Below, piece after piece: positions 46,402-55,295 of a stretch of DNA of 64,000 nt. Origin of the DNA: JAHIKV01 sp963733145 (GTDB lineage Bacteria > Planctomycetota > Planctomycetia > Pirellulales > Thermoguttaceae). Made by a program: the position numbers and the translations under genes. A model generated the notes under the pieces. It worked only from the letters and a program-made list of their open reading frames with translations. It was not told the DNA's origin and ran no database searches. The stretch lies in the NCBI GenBank assembly GCA_963733145.1, contig CAVTCJ010000013.1, positions 700,623 through 764,622 of the forward strand, read 5' to 3'. Positions within the stretch are counted from its first letter, which is position 1; the number at the start of each line of letters is the position of its first letter.

Positions 46402-49017
46402 ATGAAACTACCAGCATGGCGATCGGCCCGGACTTATGGACAGCGCGTTCCGCATGATTGGCATCGTGTCGGGTTCTTCCTGGGAGCGTTGGCGGCCGTG
46501 GGGATTTTCGCGGCCGGGTTCATGGCGTCGGCGGTTCAGGCCGGCACCGTGGTGCGCTTCAATCTCAACTACCCGACCGACGGCTCCATCAACTATTTCG
46601 ACGTGGAGCTTGACGACACTCAGGCGCCCATCACGGTCGCCAACTTCGTCCAATACGTGAACAACGGGTTGTACAACAACACAATTATCCATCGCAACGT
46701 GCAGGACTTCGTCATTCAAGGCGGCGGATACACGCCAGAGTATCAGAACGGGTACGTAAACGCGTTGCTGCCCATCACCAGCTATGGTCCAATCCAGAAC
46801 GAGTACAGCCCGGCGCGATCCAACGTCTTGGGCACGATCGCCATGGCCAAGCTCGGCAACGACCCCAACAGCGCCACGAACCAGTGGTTCGTGAACGTAG
46901 CCGACAACTCTTCCAACTTGGATAACCAGAACGGCGGTTTCACGGTCTTCGGAAAAGTGATCGGCCAGGGCATGACGCTGGTCAACTCGATCAATCAGTT
47001 GCAGCCGGAGGATCTCTCCTCATATTTCGGCAGTCCCTTCGACGCGGTGCCGCTGATCAGCAACGGCACCGACTTCGTCACCGTCACCAGCGCGTCAGTC
47101 ATCTCGAAAGCCACGGGAAAGCTAACCGGCTACGTCTACGTCGACACGAATCATAACGGCATCAAGGACGGCGCCGATTACGCTATCGCCGACGCCAAAG
47201 TTTCGATCGCCATGGACGGTGGCAAGGGGACGGTCGTCGCCTATAGCGCCGCCGACGGCTCCTATTACTTTAGCAATCTGGCCTCGGGCACGTACACGGT
47301 GAAAATGGACACGCCGATGACCCTGCCCGGCCGGGACAGCGGCCAAGGCCAAATGGTGTTCGATGCGGACGGGAACATCCTCAACGCGGGAACGGCGGGC
47401 ACGGCGCAGCAAAACGCCTACAGCAAGGTGTGGCTGGGCGATGCCCAGACGGGCGCGAATTTCAACTTCGCCGAGGAGGCCTATCCCGCCACGCTGCTCT
47501 CGGCTCGCATGTTGATGAACAGCTACGAGGGAGTGCCGCATACCGACTCGTTCGCCGTGCCAGTCACGAACCCCGCGGCCGGCTCGGCGTTGGATTTCGG
47601 CTCCGTGTTGGTGGGCAAGACGGGCACGGCTCCGTTGACCGTCTCCAACCTGGGCGGCCAGGGCAGTTCGCTCTCGGGTGAGTTTCCCGGGGCCGAGGGC
47701 GATTTTGGCGCCGCCGGCGCGACGCCTTACGGCCCGCTCGCTCCCGGCGAGGAGGCCAGCCGGGATTACACATACACGCCCAGCGAACGCGGGCAGTATG
47801 TAAAGGACTTCTCGCTCACGACCGACCTCGGCAACCAGACGGTCACTTTTAGCGGCACGGGCGTGGCCCCGGTAAGCTCCGTCACCGGGAGCACCGTCTA
47901 TGCCTTGGTGAACAAGTTGAGCACCGTAAGCGTCAATGTCCAGAACGTGGGTGACGGAAACCTCTCCGGCCTCGGAGACGAAAGCAACCTGATCGGCAGC
48001 GTTGCAGCCGGCTCGGGAGACTTCACCGGACCCGGCGGCCCCGTTAACCTCGCCGACGGCGCTTCGCAATCTTTCGACTACACCTTCACGCCGACGATAA
48101 GAGGGGAACAGAAATCCATCATTTCGGCTTCCTTCGACAACGGCAGCCAGGACGGGACAAACGCCTCTCACGCACTGGACGTCGACATCGCCTACACGGG
48201 CGTCGCGCCGGTCAGGTCGGTCGATACCTCCGCCATCGACGCGGGATTGGTGCGGATCGGCACCACCGCCACGGCCAGCATCAAAGTCTCCAACATCGGC
48301 GACGGAAACCTCTCCGGCCTGGGTGAAGAGAGCAATCTGAAGGGAACCATCGGCGTGGGCTCGGGATATTTTGGCGGCGACGGCGGCGACATCAACCTGC
48401 CCGACGCGGGCGAGCAGACCTTCAATTACACCTACACGCCGGTCGATCGCACCACCAATTCCTCGACCATCGCAGTTGATTTCATTAGCGGCAGCGCCGA
48501 TGGCTCAAACATGGCCGAAAGCGTCGTCACCACACTCAAGGGCCAGGGCGTGGGACCAATCTACTCCAGCGATCTTACACCCGATTCGACGCTGGAATTC
48601 GGCACGGTGCCCCAGGCGGACACAAAGACGCTGACCCTGGAAATCAGCAATAGCTCGACCGACGACAACGGCGGCGATACGACGCTCACTGACCTGACGA
48701 TCCTTAGCGCCGCGATAACGGGGACGGACGCCGATCTGTTCACGATCTCGGGCTTCACCGCCGGAACGGTGCTGCACGAGGGAGACCCCCTCAGCTTGGA
48801 GGTCTCCTACAATGGAACCGGAACCCATGGAGAACACTCGGCTGTGCTCACCTTCTTGACCGACGAAGGGGCGGGCTTCGGCCTCGATGGAAACAGCTTC
48901 ACCTATCAGATCCACGCGAGCCTGGCCCCCGAGCCGGGCACGCTGGTCCTGCTGGCATTCGCCGGTTTGGCCCTGGCCGGCTTCGCCTGGCGCCGGCGCA
49001 CAAACCGGAAAGCATGA
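46402..49017 (+). CDS. PEP-CTERM protein with cyclophilin, SdrD-B and choice-of-anchor D domains
   Basis: 871 residues. After a long signal region (to about 48) comes a cyclophilin-type prolyl isomerase domain (VANFVQYVNNGLYNNTIIHR, NVLGTIAMAKLGNDPNSATN, about 49-230). Then an SdrD-B-like domain (GYVYVDTNHNGIKDGADYAI, about 237-355) and three to four beta repeats of choice-of-anchor D type (VSNIGDGNLSGLGEES). It ends with a PEP-CTERM tail (PEPGTLVLLAFAGLALAG then RRRTNRK) that exosortase would cut. Cell-surface or matrix protein. Confidence 0.85.
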   Translation: MKLPAWRSARTYGQRVPHDWHRVGFFLGALAAVGIFAAGFMASAVQAGTVVRFNLNYPTDGSINYFDVELDDTQAPITVANFVQYVNNGLYNNTIIHRNVQDFVIQGGGYTPEYQNGYVNALLPITSYGPIQNEYSPARSNVLGTIAMAKLGNDPNSATNQWFVNVADNSSNLDNQNGGFTVFGKVIGQGMTLVNSINQLQPEDLSSYFGSPFDAVPLISNGTDFVTVTSASVISKATGKLTGYVYVDTNHNGIKDGADYAIADAKVSIAMDGGKGTVVAYSAADGSYYFSNLASGTYTVKMDTPMTLPGRDSGQGQMVFDADGNILNAGTAGTAQQNAYSKVWLGDAQTGANFNFAEEAYPATLLSARMLMNSYEGVPHTDSFAVPVTNPAAGSALDFGSVLVGKTGTAPLTVSNLGGQGSSLSGEFPGAEGDFGAAGATPYGPLAPGEEASRDYTYTPSERGQYVKDFSLTTDLGNQTVTFSGTGVAPVSSVTGSTVYALVNKLSTVSVNVQNVGDGNLSGLGDESNLIGSVAAGSGDFTGPGGPVNLADGASQSFDYTFTPTIRGEQKSIISASFDNGSQDGTNASHALDVDIAYTGVAPVRSVDTSAIDAGLVRIGTTATASIKVSNIGDGNLSGLGEESNLKGTIGVGSGYFGGDGGDINLPDAGEQTFNYTYTPVDRTTNSSTIAVDFISGSADGSNMAESVVTTLKGQGVGPIYSSDLTPDSTLEFGTVPQADTKTLTLEISNSSTDDNGGDTTLTDLTILSAAITGTDADLFTISGFTAGTVLHEGDPLSLEVSYNGTGTHGEHSAVLTFLTDEGAGFGLDGNSFTYQIHASLAPEPGTLVLLAFAGLALAGFAWRRRTNRKA

Positions 49018-49048
49018 CCCCGGCCGGCGGCGGAATCCGTTCGTTTTG

Positions 49049-49361
49049 TTCGTAGGTTATGCTTTAGCCTAGCGCGGCGTAGCCGCAACCAATTGTGACG
49101 ACGTAAGTTCCGATTATCGCCAGAAAAACATTGAGGATGTTTCCTCAATCCTAAAGTCTAATGGTATAACAAAAGCGTTGTGGATCGAAGTGTTATGCCA
49201 TTAGTTTTTGGGATTGAGAAATCGTCCTCAATCTTTGACGGTCTTGGGTCTTAGGTCTTGGGTCTTAGGTCTTGGCACGAAGACCCAAGACCTAAGACCC
49301 AAGACCCAAGACCACAATTGGTTGCGGCTACGCCGCGCTAGGCTAAAGCATAACCTACGAA
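49049..49361. repeat. composite nested palindrome
   Basis: Outer 49-bp arms (TTCGTAGGTTATGCTTTAGC and complement at 49313-49361) enclose a second palindrome at about 49139-49235 (CTCAATCC..GGATTGAG, GGTATAAC..GTTATGCC) and the GGTCTTGGGTCTTAGG hairpin at about 49242-49312. No coding frame. The gap 49018-49440 holds nothing else. Confidence 0.85.
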
Positions 49362-49440
49362 CTGTGGCATACCATCGCATTGCCCACCCGGCGTGGACGC
49401 CGGGGCTAAACGGGTTTGGTTTGGATTCACACAAGAATCT

Positions 49441-50724
49441 TTAGAATCGGCACTCTGCGCCCACGTTCACGCCTTGTGCCCAGAAGCAACTGTTCTTGCC
49501 GGGAAATGCCGGAAAGGGCAAGGCGGGTGTCTGCGGCGGCGGGAAGTTGCGCGGATCGACGTCCAGATCGACCTGGCCGGCCGCCCGGGCGACACGATCC
49601 CAATACACTATGTTGTAGCCGGCGTATGCCCGCCAATTGCGATTCACCTGATAGCCGAGTTCGAGTCCCACCTGTGGGATCATGGTGAATACGTCCTGCT
49701 GATGGACGCCGCTATTGGAGCCCACCGCCAGTATGCCCGCGTCGTAGGCCTGCGTCGGCTGACCGGGCGCCGAGATGGTCGTTTGCCCGTCGATAGTCAC
49801 GGTTTGGTGGTTGTTGCCCAGGGCGATCTTGGCCAGCAGTTGCAGCGACCAGCGGGAACGGTAGAACTGGGTCCGCAAACCCAGTTCGCTGCCGTAAAAC
49901 TCGTTGCGGGCATGAAAATTGTCGTGGATCAGAAACGAGGTGTTCTGTGCGGGACCGGCCGCCGTAATCTGCGAGTCTTCGACAACGCCCAATCGGTCCG
50001 TGAGGCCGTAATAGCGAAAACCGATCAGCAAGTCAGTGCGAGTGCCATACATCAAGGGCAGGCAGCATGGATCGGACGACGCGGACTCACAAATCCCGCC
50101 GCACTGGTTGCTGGAACACAGATCGTAAGTCAACAGCACGCCACCCGACTGGAAGTAATCCTTGGAATTGACCGCTATCGTTCCTTCCACTTGGTTGGGA
50201 TAGGCCACGACTTCGCTCGCCTGAGCCGGGGCCTGGACGTCAAAGAACGGCCGGGCCAGGATCGGATCGCCGGTCGAGGTTCGGCTGAAGTCGTTCGCGC
50301 GACCGGGCAGTGCGAAGTAGTCCCACTCGACGCCCCAGACATGGCAAGGACCGAGCCACGTCCCCAGTGTCGTGCGGAAGCCCGAGCGAAGATCGTTGCC
50401 CACCGTCTGATCGCCGTAGAGGACGGTTTCGCCGGGCAACACGCCGGCCGCACTACGCGGAGTTCCTTGCGGTGAGGTTGTGACCAGCGCCGGCAGCCGC
50501 ATCCCGCTGGTCCACCACGACATATAGTCCGCGCGGATCCAGAACCGGCCCGGCGGACTGCAAACCGGCAGGCCGAAAACGTTTCCACCATCAACCTGGG
50601 CGGTCGGCGCGGCCGGCTGTCCCTGCTGATCGGCGGCGGTCGATGGGCGCTCGAGGCCCGTCCACATTCCGCCGACGAGAAACACGATTCCGCACCATCG
50701 GACTACCCAATTGCTGAAACTCAT
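49441..50724 (-). CDS. BBP7-family outer membrane beta-barrel protein
   Basis: 427 residues starting MSFSNWVVRWCG with a signal peptide. FWIRADYMSWWTSGMRLPAL near residue 62 is the hallmark start of BBP7 barrels in Planctomycetes. Alternating strands with VGNDLRSGFRTTLGTWLGP, LLIGFRYYGLTD and an aromatic C-terminus (GVNVGAECRF) fit an outer-membrane barrel. Role unknown; abundant paralogues are usual. Confidence 0.85.
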   Translation of the reverse strand: MSFSNWVVRWCGIVFLVGGMWTGLERPSTAADQQGQPAAPTAQVDGGNVFGLPVCSPPGRFWIRADYMSWWTSGMRLPALVTTSPQGTPRSAAGVLPGETVLYGDQTVGNDLRSGFRTTLGTWLGPCHVWGVEWDYFALPGRANDFSRTSTGDPILARPFFDVQAPAQASEVVAYPNQVEGTIAVNSKDYFQSGGVLLTYDLCSSNQCGGICESASSDPCCLPLMYGTRTDLLIGFRYYGLTDRLGVVEDSQITAAGPAQNTSFLIHDNFHARNEFYGSELGLRTQFYRSRWSLQLLAKIALGNNHQTVTIDGQTTISAPGQPTQAYDAGILAVGSNSGVHQQDVFTMIPQVGLELGYQVNRNWRAYAGYNIVYWDRVARAAGQVDLDVDPRNFPPPQTPALPFPAFPGKNSCFWAQGVNVGAECRF

Positions 50725-50925
50725 GATCCGCCACCCTTGAAGGCCCGTTAGATTATGATAAACCCTGCATATATTGCCGGATTTGACGATAGACACATCT
50801 CTAACGGATCGGCCGATTTTACGGGCAGCATTAACTGGATAAGAGAGATAGGCTTCTTCGGCGGAACATAGGGCATCGAGGTAACATGGGAAAGCGGATC
50901 GCAACTGAAATCCGCTCCGTCCGCT

Positions 50926-51177
50926 CTACATGTCCTTCATCCGCGGCTCGAGATACTTGACCGTGCTCGCCATACTGGCCAGCTCGGTGTATTCCTCCTC
51001 GGGAATCTGGATGCGATACCGCTTGCGAAGCTCCATGACGATGTCCAGGAAGTCCATGCTGTCCAGGGGGAGTTGATCGCGAAAGGGGACTTCGTCCGTC
51101 AAGCCGCTGAGGTCTTCGTCGGGGGCGATATTGTGCAGAATTTCGAGGATCGATTTTCGGATTGTGTCGGACGTCAT
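50926..51177 (-). CDS. acyl carrier protein
   Basis: 83 residues with the phosphopantetheine attachment site LPLDSMDFLDIV (Ser). Slightly divergent from housekeeping AcpP, which usually reads DSLD. Transcribed after the ketoacyl synthase gene, 91 bases away, so the two likely act together in a special acyl or polyketide-type pathway. Confidence 0.85.
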   Translation of the reverse strand: MTSDTIRKSILEILHNIAPDEDLSGLTDEVPFRDQLPLDSMDFLDIVMELRKRYRIQIPEEEYTELASMASTVKYLEPRMKDM

Positions 51178-51268
51178 GTCAGAACAGGGGGGTTCAGAGT
51201 TTGGAATTGATGTTTTTTACCGCTTGCGGTTTCGCAATCGGCGACGGGAGCCGCCTCCTACAGGGTCG

Positions 51269-52514
51269 CTAAACTCGTTTCACAATCACTACGGAGTTGA
51301 TGCCCAACATTCCAAAGGAAGTGTTGAGGATCGAGGTGATGTTTCCGACTTCGCGCGGCTGGTTGGCGACCAGGCCCGGCAGAGCGCATTGCTCATCGAG
51401 CCGGTCGAGATTGATCGTGGCGTGGCAGACGCCGTCCTCGAAGGAAGGCAGGTTGCCGGCCAGTTCCAACGCGCCGGCCGCGCCCATCGCGTGGCCGATA
51501 AAGCTCTTTGTGTTGTTCATCAGGGTGTGATGGCCGTTGTCGCCCCAAACCTGGCGCAGGGCCTTGCACTCCTGGGCGTCGCCCGAAATGGTGCTCGTGG
51601 CGTGGGTACTGACAATGTCGATCTCGTCGGGGTTCATGCCCGCCCTGCGCAACGCCAGCCGAATACACTGGGCCTGGCGGTCGGGATCGGGGAGGACGAA
51701 ATCCGTGGCGTCGCTGTTCATCGCATAGCCGACGACTTCGCCGTATATTTTCGCGCCCGGGCGCGGGCGGCGTCGAGCCGTTCGAGGATGAAAATGCACC
51801 CGCCCTCGGCGACCACGATGCCGTTGCGATCGACGTCGAAGGGGCGCGAGGCCCGCTCGGGCGAGTCGTTTTTGGCCAGCGCCCCCTGGCTGTTGAAGCT
51901 GGCGAAGATGCCGAAGGAGCGGATGCTCTCGGAGACGCCGCCGCACAGGGCGCAGTCGCACTCTTCCAGCCGCAGCATTTGCACGCCCTGGATGAGGCCC
52001 GCGTTTCCGGCGGCGCAGGCCGCGCCGAGCGTGTAGTGCGGGCCGGTGATGCCCAGGTTCAGCGAGATTTCGCCCGCCGGATTGTTGGCCACCGTCCGCG
52101 GGTTGTGGTGGTGCGACCAGTACTGGGTGTCGTAGTCGAAGCCTTTAAGGATGTAAATCTCATTTTCGGTCTCGACGTTGCCGTGCTCGGTCACGCCGAC
52201 GAAGATGCCCACGGTCGAGCGGTCGACGTTCGGCCAATCCAGGCCGGAGTCGGCCACCGCCTCGCGGCGCAGTAGATGCCGACGCCGCCGGCGCGGGTTC
52301 CGCGGCGGACTTCCTTCCGCTTCTGATGGCGCAGCTCGTCGAAGTCGCAGATGCCCGCCAGGGTATGGCCGAAATAGCGGGTCTCGAACGGTTTCACGCC
52401 GCTGCGGCCTTCCAACAACGCGCGGCGGAACTCGGGCAGGGAGTTCCCGTTCGGCGCGGTGAGTCCCACGCCGGTAATGACGATCCGCTGATGTTCCGGC
52501 CGCTCGGTGGGCAT
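51269..52514 (-). CDS. beta-ketoacyl-ACP synthase (FabF-like), two frameshifts
   Basis: Starts MPTERPEHQRIVITGVGLTA. Shifts near 52270 and 51755 are needed to join three good segments. Active Cys in LGAACAAGNAGL, His in STHATSTISGDAQE and His in SFIGHAMGAAGALE are all present, so the corrected enzyme should condense acyl chains. Pairs with the ACP gene downstream. Sequence suggests a secondary synthase and not the core FabF. Confidence 0.82.
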
Positions 52515-52544
52515 CGTTGTTTCTGGGGCGGGTCAGGTAGACAT

Positions 52545-52576
52545 GTAGGGTGGGTCAAGCGAAGCGCAGCCCCACC
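52545..52576. repeat. degraded half of GTAGGGTGGGACAAGC repeat
   Basis: GTAGGGTGGGTCAAGCGAAG then CGCAGCCCCACC: one arm plus a short fold-back. The rest of the gap to 52799 shows no gene. Confidence 0.6.
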
Positions 52577-52799
52577 ATAACCCTGAATAAACGCTGAACA
52601 CTATAGGCTACTCGGTCACCGGACGATTGGCAAGCGGCCCCGAGACGGAGAGGGGGCGAGTCGTTCAGGGGGTGGATTTGCCACGAAATTCATATATCAG
52701 CAATCGTCAGACGAATCCGGTTCTGTGTCGCAACACGGGAAAAGGTTGTGGTTCTGCGTTGTTTCAGGTAAGCTGGACCGACATTCGGAGCGCTCAATC

Positions 52800-53405
52800 A
52801 TGTCGTTAAGATCCACTTTTCCGACTAGCGAGACAGACCCCTGGGAGACACATATCTTGGCTCTCGATGACGTGACCGATCGGCTGCGGCGGATTACCCA
52901 CGCGCTGAGCGAAAAGTCGGTACCCTATGCCTTGGTTGGCGGACAAGCGGTGGCCTTGTGGGTTGCCACACGGGACCCCGCCGCCGTGCGAACCACCAAG
53001 GACGTGGATATATTGATCGACCGGTCGGACCTTGCCCACGCCAGGGCAGCCGCCTTAACGGCTGGAATGGACTACTTCGAGACGCTGGGGGTGGGGATGT
53101 TCCTCGACCGCTCCGACCCAAATCCGCGACACGCGGTCCATCTGGTCTGGGCCGGCGAAAAGGTCCGGCCCGATTACGAACACCCTTCGCCGCGGGTAGA
53201 TGAGCGTCAGACGCTGGCACAGAACGTGGATGTCGTCTCCTTGGCGGGGTTGGTGTTGATGAAATTGCAGGCCAACCGCGACCAGGACCGTGTCCATCTG
53301 CGCGACATGATCGACGTCGGATTGGTGGGCCGCGACTTGCTCGATCGGCTGCCCTCGGATCTCGCGCCGCGTTTGGAGGCGCTGCTGGCCGAGTCGGGAC
53401 GATGA
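52800..53405 (+). CDS. nucleotidyltransferase-like protein
   Basis: About 201 residues starting MSLRSTFPTSETDPWE. The core VPYALVGGQAVALWVATRDP then TKDVDILIDRSDL has the GG..A and DxD of minimal nucleotidyltransferases (DUF6036/AbiEii-like). No HEPN or toxin partner is adjacent, so a toxin-antitoxin role is not supported by context. Confidence 0.7.
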   Translation: MSLRSTFPTSETDPWETHILALDDVTDRLRRITHALSEKSVPYALVGGQAVALWVATRDPAAVRTTKDVDILIDRSDLAHARAAALTAGMDYFETLGVGMFLDRSDPNPRHAVHLVWAGEKVRPDYEHPSPRVDERQTLAQNVDVVSLAGLVLMKLQANRDQDRVHLRDMIDVGLVGRDLLDRLPSDLAPRLEALLAESGR

Positions 53406-53443
53406 TTGGATAGTCTCGCATTGCAGACGCGGCGTCAGGAAAG

Positions 53444-53524
53444 TAGGGTGGGACAAGCAAAGCGCGGTCCCACCAATAATGGCGAACCCCATCGTGGGAC
53501 CGCGCTTCGCTTGTCCCACCCTAC
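53444..53524. repeat. palindromic repeat, GTAGGGTGGGACAAGC family
   Basis: Third full copy, between the convergent nucleotidyltransferase-like and phosphoesterase genes, where it could act as a bidirectional terminator. Confidence 0.85.
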
Positions 53525-53539
53525 GATCCGCAACGGAAA

Positions 53540-54619
53540 CTACTTATCCAACTCAAACCGGAACTGGCTGTCCTTGTCCTGAAAATAGACGTCGTATAGC
53601 GGCGAGTAGGACTTCACCTGGACCGTTTTGCCGTCGGGGCGAAATTCGAGCAGGCGGAGGAAGCCCTCGCCGCCGAGTTCGCGGTTTTGATAATCGACCA
53701 GCATCTGGTACGTCTTTTTTCCCTTGTCGTTGACGCTGACGAGGAAACCGCGGCCGTCGCCGATATGGCCGCAAACGACCAGGGCGAAGTTGTTTTTCCG
53801 CACCAGTTTATTCCATAACTCCTCGCCGTCGTTGGCCGAAGTGTTGCAGGGATAGCCGTGCGGCGAGGCGCTCTGCGGCTTCTTCTTTTGATTGGTGAAA
53901 TCGTAGCGGGTTCCGTCCTCATACAGATAGGCGTGGGTCAGGAGGATTGCCTTGCGGTGGGGATATTTCGACAGCACTTCGTTGGCCCAGGCCACGGTTT
54001 CGTTGCGGGGCGCCCATTCCAGAGCCAGCACGATCCAGTCCGTCCCGCCGGCCGAGAAGAGGTGAAAGCTGTTGCACATATCGCCGTTCATGGCCCCGCC
54101 GAAGGTCGGCCAGGCCTTGAATTTCGAGAGCGGGAAGTAATCGTTCAGCCGGGTGCGGCGGTCGGCCTGGGCATAGTAATCGTGATTGCCGGGGACCAGT
54201 GCGTAGGGGACCTTCCCGTCCAGTTCGCTCATCGACTCCTGGGCACGTTCCCACTGGGGCTTTTTGCCGTTGTTGGTGATGTCGCCCAAGTGCAGCACGT
54301 AGCGGATGTTGTACTTGTCCTTGTTCTTGGCGATCCAATGCGTCTGCATGGTGAACAGGCCCGGATAGTCCTCGGCGTACATCTGCGTGTCGGGCAGAAG
54401 CGCCAAGGTCCACGAACCGGGGACGAAATCCGGCGTCTTCTCCGGCGGTGGTTCGGGGGCCTTTTCGGGCGCTTTTTCAGGCGCTTTTTTCGATTGGGCT
54501 TGAGGCGCCTTCGCCGGCGATTTCTCGGGCGCTTGCCCGAACACCGCCCCGGCGGTCAGCAACGACGCCGCCACGGCGAAAATCGCTAATCCATGCAGAA
54601 ACTTGCAGTTGCGGAACAT
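53540..54619 (-). CDS. secreted calcineurin-like phosphoesterase
   Basis: About 359 residues starting MFRNCKFLHGLAIFAVAASL (signal peptide), then a Pro/Lys/Glu-rich linker (about 30-65). Metal-ligand motifs in order: LLPDTQMY, LGDITNNG, VPGNHDYY, LLTHAYLY and CGHIGDGRG. An exported metallophosphatase; substrate unknown. Intact frame. Confidence 0.85.
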   Translation of the reverse strand: MFRNCKFLHGLAIFAVAASLLTAGAVFGQAPEKSPAKAPQAQSKKAPEKAPEKAPEPPPEKTPDFVPGSWTLALLPDTQMYAEDYPGLFTMQTHWIAKNKDKYNIRYVLHLGDITNNGKKPQWERAQESMSELDGKVPYALVPGNHDYYAQADRRTRLNDYFPLSKFKAWPTFGGAMNGDMCNSFHLFSAGGTDWIVLALEWAPRNETVAWANEVLSKYPHRKAILLTHAYLYEDGTRYDFTNQKKKPQSASPHGYPCNTSANDGEELWNKLVRKNNFALVVCGHIGDGRGFLVSVNDKGKKTYQMLVDYQNRELGGEGFLRLLEFRPDGKTVQVKSYSPLYDVYFQDKDSQFRFELDK

Positions 54620-54842
54620 CGGGAAAGCTCCATATTCGGGGGCGGATTGTTTGGAACGGGCATTGGTGCAATCCACTCAGTCTACCCGAGCAGAGGGCCG
54701 GTTTCAACCTGCCGTAGGGAGCGGGTGCGGCAAGAAATCCCGGCAAGGCGCTGATTATTCGTGCAGCCCGGCCACTTGTGGCCGGTAACAGACAAAACAC
54801 GCTCCGCCGGTCACAAGTGACCGGGCTAAACGAGCCTACAAC

Positions 54843-55286
54843 TCATTCCTTGGGCAGCGTGACTACCGTAAGCCAAAATTCCTCGATCGACTTGACGACT
54901 TCCATGAAGCGGTTGAAGTCCACGGGCTTGGAAATGTAGCAGTTGGCGTGCAGGTTGTATGTCCGCAGCACGTCCTCTTCGCTCCGTGAAGTGGTCAGAA
55001 TCACCACGGGAATTCGCTTGAGCGAGTCCTCATTCTTGATTTCGCCGAGCACTTCCCGGCCGTCTTTCCGCGGCAGGTTGAGGTCCAGGAGGATCAGATC
55101 GGGGCGGGGGGCGTCGGCGTATTTTCCCCGCCGGTGGAGGAACTCCAACGCCTCCACGCCGTCCTCGACCGCCCACAGGCGGTTCCGCACTTTCGCGTCG
55201 CGGAGCGCTTCGACCGTCAAGCGGACGTCCGGCTCGCTGTCCTCGACCAGCAGAATTTCGATGGGCCTTGCGGGAGTAGTGTACAT
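54843..55286 (-). CDS. response regulator (single receiver domain)
   Basis: 147 residues: EILLVEDSEPDVRLTVEALR with the acidic pocket, phospho-acceptor Asp in LILLDLNLPRKDG, Thr/Ser in VVILTTSRSEED and Lys in CYISKPVDF. No output domain, as in Rcp1-type partners of phytochrome-like kinases. Starts 10 bases after the kinase stop, so it is its cognate partner. Confidence 0.92.
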   Translation of the reverse strand: MYTTPARPIEILLVEDSEPDVRLTVEALRDAKVRNRLWAVEDGVEALEFLHRRGKYADAPRPDLILLDLNLPRKDGREVLGEIKNEDSLKRIPVVILTTSRSEEDVLRTYNLHANCYISKPVDFNRFMEVVKSIEEFWLTVVTLPKE

Positions 55287-55295
55287 GATAAGACC

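Noticed and set aside
49049..49361. CRISPR array from repeated heptamers and palindromes
   Set aside because: No regularly spaced direct repeats with unique spacers and no cas genes. The repeats are tandem heptamers and inverted arms.
52800..53405. Toxin-antitoxin pair with the nucleotidyltransferase-like gene
   Set aside because: No HEPN or second small gene overlaps or neighbours it on the same strand.
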